Assembly (NCBI RefSeq): GCF_019200975.1
Contig: NZ_JAHTMR010000005.1
Location: forward strand, 84,144 to 148,143
Length of the DNA: 64,000 nucleotides
Source of the DNA: Pseudomonas sp. PD9R
GTDB lineage: Bacteria; Pseudomonadota; Gammaproteobacteria; Pseudomonadales; Pseudomonadaceae
Direction: 5' to 3'
The first letter of the stretch is position 1, and each line of letters begins with the position of its first letter. The translations under genes and the position numbers were made by a program. The notes beneath the pieces are model-generated. The model was not told the origin of the DNA and searched no databases. It saw nothing but the letters and a program-made list of their open reading frames with translations. Below, in pieces: positions 61,358 through 64,000 of the stretch.

Positions 61358-64000
61358 TCAGACGGTATCCACCTTCAACGAATGATCATTAAGCATCCCG
61401 TTAATAATCGTCGCCGTATCCGCCCCGGTAATCACCCCACCTGCCCCCGGCGTTACGCCGTAATGACTGGCCAGGTTCACACCCGCCAGATCGATCGTCT
61501 GATTCGGTGCCGCGCCGGCCATGGCGCTGACGTCGATGCTGGTGACCAGTGAATCACCGCTGCCGGTGACTTTGAAGTGCAGGTAGTCATCCAGTGATGC
61601 TGCGGTGCTGTTTTCTCCTTGCAGCAGTTGCGACAGGTCGAGCTTGTCGGTGCCTGGCGTGAAGTCGGTGACCACATCGTGGCCGCTGTTGCCCTTGAGC
61701 CACTGGAAGGTGTCGGCGCCGCTGCCGCCGGTAAGGGTGTTGTTGCCCAGGCCGCCGATCAGGAAATCGTCGCCGCCCCCGCCGTTGAGCACGTCGTTGC
61801 CCAGGCCGCCGTTGATCACGTTGCTGTTGTTGTCGCCGGTCAGGGTGTCGTTGTAATTCGAACCGGTGAGGTTTTCGATTCCGGTCAGGGTATCGGTGCC
61901 GGCGCCGAGGGTGTTTTGCGCGCCGAGCAGGCTCAGGTTGACCGTGACCCCGGCCGTGGCATGGGCATAGCTGGCGGTGTCGTTGCCGATGCCGCCGTCG
62001 AGCAGGTCGTTACCTGGACCGCTGTAGAGCAAGTCGTTGCCGGCGCCACCGTGCAGTTCGTTATTGCCGGAACCTGCGGTGAGGATGTCATTGCCGTCGC
62101 CGGCATTGAGGATGTTGTTGCCCTCGCCCGCCACCAGCGTGTCGTTTCCGACTGAGCCAGTAAGCGTGTGACTGTCCTGATAGCTGATGGTCACGTTGGC
62201 ACTGTCGCTGCCACCATGGCTGTCGCTGGCGGTGTAGGTGCCGTGATAGTCCGGAGCGATGTCGTGGGCCCCGGCGTAGTTGAGGGTCATCGTCAGCTGG
62301 TAGTTTTCTGCCGCTGTGGGGTTGGCGCCACTGGTGTTGCTGATATTGGTGATGTGGATCTGATAGGTCCCATCCGACCCGGCGATGAGGGTTTGCCCGT
62401 CCGCGAGGTTGATCCACGATCCGCCGTTGACCGAGTACTCCATGGTGACGTGACCGGCCGCCAGGTTGTGATCCAGGTTGAGGGTTTCACCCTGTTTCAG
62501 GTTGACGGTGATGCGGTCTTCATCGTTAGCGTTGGTGTTGTCGACCTTGCCGAGGTAACCGCTGACCACCAGCACCGCGGTCATGGTCGCGGCGTTGGCA
62601 GAAAACGAGTTGCGCACGTTGACCAGCGTCTGGTTAGCGGCAAGCTGGGCGCTGGTGCCGGAGAAGTTGATTGCACCGGTGCCGGAGAAGTCCGCCGCCT
62701 TGGAGATCCACCCGGTGTTGAAAGTTGTCGGCGATGCCTTGAGCGGATCGCCATTGGCGTCGGTGTCGTTGGCCAGCAGCAATTCGCCCGGCACCGTCAC
62801 GCTGCCCGACAGCACGTTGGTGATGACGTGGTCATCGACCGCCACCGGTGGCGCATTCGGAATGACTTTGACCACCAGATTCGAACTGGCCAGATCGCCG
62901 TCGTTATCGCTGACGGTGAACCCGATGTTTTCGGTGATCACCACGGCTGTGGCTTTCTGCGACACGTAGTTATATTCGCCGGTATCAAGGTTCACCACCA
63001 GGGTGCCCTTGTTGTCAGTGGCGATACTCAGGGTGTTATTGACCGTGTTGAAGGTGCCGTGATTGGCGCCGCCGCTGAAACTCAGCGAACCCTGGCCTTT
63101 CGGGTCATAGGTGTAAGTGGTGCCGTCGACGGTGAGGGTTTTGATGAAGCCGCCGTCAGCGCCGAATGTACCGCCCTCGCCCAGTAACGAGCCGGTCACC
63201 GGTGCGCCGATCACAGTGCCGGACAGCACCGAGTTCAGCTGATTGAGATCGGTGACCACCACCGCATTGGTGTTGGTATGGGTGCTGCCGTCATGAGCCA
63301 ACGGATCGAGGTTGGCGTTGCTCACGCCGCTGCCCAGGCCGATCGCGTAGTTCTTGATCCCGTTGGCATCGAGAAACGCTTTCAACGCGATCTCGTCCGA
63401 GGTGCCGATGCCCTGGCCGCTGGTGGGTTTGCCGTCGGAGAAGAAGTAGCCGACGTTCTGCGCCCCGTCGAGTTTACCCGAGGTGTTGAACGCTGTTTGC
63501 AGGGTCGCCACAGCCGCGTCGTAGTTGGTGCCGCCGCCCGCGCTGAGGCCGGCGATCAGCGATTTGGCAGTGGCCACATCGACCCACACCGAAGTCTTGT
63601 CGGTGGCGCTACTGCTAAAGGTCACGAGCTGTACTTTGACATCACCGAGGTTGTCGTACTTGTCCAGCAAGGCGCTGATCGCTTCCTTGGCCAACTCCAG
63701 CCGTGACACACCCGGCGCACCCGGTGCACCCGACACACCGGAGGCGTCGGCCATACTGCCGGAGATGTCGAGCACGATCAGCACGTTGGAGTCGACCTCC
63801 ACCGCCGTCACCGAACGCTCCGATGCCACGGCTTTGGGTACGTCATCGACGATGTTGACCACGATGGTGCTGGTGGTGCTGTTGCCCAAGGCATCGGTGG
63901 CTTTGTAGGTGAAGCTTTCGTGCAGGGAATTGGCACCGTCGTTAGCGCCCGGCGTGGTGCTGGCGGGCGACGTCAGGGTGTAGGTGTACGTGCCGTTGGG
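61358..64000 (-). CDS. lapA: Giant RTX adhesin LapA, C-terminal part (5' end outside window)
   Basis: The frame is open through the right edge; 880 C-terminal residues are visible, starting in a bacterial Ig-like cadherin-type unit (TYTLTSPAST...FTYKATDALGN). A VWA domain follows (VLIVLDISGSMADASG with the MIDAS DxSxS; later VQLVTFSSSATDKT). Then come two Ig-like units, RTX calcium-binding nonapeptides (GDGNDILTAGSGNNELHGGAGNDLLYSGPGNDLL, GGLGNDVLNGGGGDDFLIGG) and the C-terminal type I secretion signal region. LapA is exported by LapEBC, held at the surface and released by LapG. It points towards lapD/lapG, about 10 kb away. Identity as LapA rests on the domain order and the lapG-lapD neighbourhood. 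Confidence 0.9.
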   Translation of the reverse strand, partial: PNGTYTYTLTSPASTTPGANDGANSLHESFTYKATDALGNSTTSTIVVNIVDDVPKAVASERSVTAVEVDSNVLIVLDISGSMADASGVSGAPGAPGVSRLELAKEAISALLDKYDNLGDVKVQLVTFSSSATDKTSVWVDVATAKSLIAGLSAGGGTNYDAAVATLQTAFNTSGKLDGAQNVGYFFSDGKPTSGQGIGTSDEIALKAFLDANGIKNYAIGLGSGVSNANLDPLAHDGSTHTNTNAVVVTDLNQLNSVLSGTVIGAPVTGSLLGEGGTFGADGGFIKTLTVDGTTYTYDPKGQGSLSFSGGANHGTFNTVNNTLSIATDNKGTLVVNLDTGEYNYVSQKATAVVITENIGFTVSDNDGDLASSNLVVKVIPNAPPVAVDDHVITNVLSGSVTVPGELLLANDTDANGDPLKASPTTFNTGWISKAADFSGTGAINFSGTSAQLAANQTLVNVRNSFSANAATMTAVLVVSGYLGKVDNTNANDEDRITVNLKQGETLNLDHNLAAGHVTMEYSVNGGSWINLADGQTLIAGSDGTYQIHITNISNTSGANPTAAENYQLTMTLNYAGAHDIAPDYHGTYTASDSHGGSDSANVTISYQDSHTLTGSVGNDTLVAGEGNNILNAGDGNDILTAGSGNNELHGGAGNDLLYSGPGNDLLDGGIGNDTASYAHATAGVTVNLSLLGAQNTLGAGTDTLTGIENLTGSNYNDTLTGDNNSNVINGGLGNDVLNGGGGDDFLIGGLGNNTLTGGSGADTFQWLKGNSGHDVVTDFTPGTDKLDLSQLLQGENSTAASLDDYLHFKVTGSGDSLVTSIDVSAMAGAAPNQTIDLAGVNLASHYGVTPGAGGVITGADTATIINGMLNDHSLKVDTV

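Noticed and set aside
1..64000. CRISPR arrays, tRNA/rRNA genes, transposases, integrases
   Set aside because: No regularly spaced repeats, no clover-leaf genes and no mobile-element proteins were recognised; the only repeats are inverted REP pairs and coding RTX repeats of lapA.

Overview
The window is chromosomal DNA of a fluorescent Pseudomonas, most likely of the P. fluorescens group. The evidence is the flgFGHIJK-L operon followed by large glycosyltransferases, the phhR/phhABC phenylalanine catabolism cluster, a scpB-scpA-yciO-yciV / yciB-yciI / cpxR-spy-cpxA-trkH block with the gene order I remember from pseudomonads, the lapG-lapD-lapA biofilm adhesion system, and many intergenic REP palindromes. 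No tRNA, rRNA, CRISPR, transposase or phage gene was seen. All calls come from reading the sequence; no database search was run.

Layout. 1-14.6 kb (minus strand): flgF, G, H, I, J, K, L behind a good sigma-54 promoter match, then two multi-domain glycosyltransferases that probably glycosylate flagellin. 14.7-19.1 kb: phhR divergent from phhA-phhB-phhC (Phe to Tyr, then transamination), with a TyrR/PhhR-type box between them. 19.4-21.5 kb: two small proteins, an MFS transporter and the ribosome-rescue hydrolase arfB. 21.7-23.1 kb: a more AT-rich cassette of hcp (type VI secretion tube), an overlapping DUF4225-type gene and, convergent to it, a 69-residue two-helix membrane protein; this looks like an orphan T6SS effector/immunity unit. 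23.3-31.4 kb: an AroP/PheP-type permease, rluB, scpB/scpA, yciO, a PHP exonuclease, yciB and yciI. 31.5-37.1 kb: cpxR, a Spy-like periplasmic protein with a candidate CpxR box, cpxA, a nitroreductase and trkH. 37-48.3 kb: housekeeping and regulatory genes (two AraC-type regulators, an LpxH-like phosphoesterase, an EamA exporter, a selenoprotein-W-like thioredoxin-fold protein, a FimV-like protein, a MarR regulator, recQ, a YecA-like protein, a YbaN-like protein).

48.4-64 kb: the Lap system. LapG (periplasmic cysteine protease) and LapD (degenerate c-di-GMP receptor) point towards the 3' end of lapA, the RTX adhesin LapG cleaves; only its C-terminal 880 residues are in the window. Between lapD and lapA sits about 10 kb of accessory DNA: two tandem paralogues of unknown function, each built of two repeats and each with a duplicated upstream element; two paralogous Ig-like or beta-rich proteins without signal peptides on the other strand; and a classical autotransporter. 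Three of the five genes share a 22-nt upstream motif, which suggests co-regulation. This block is the best candidate in the window for something undescribed. The Hcp/DUF4225 cassette is the second.
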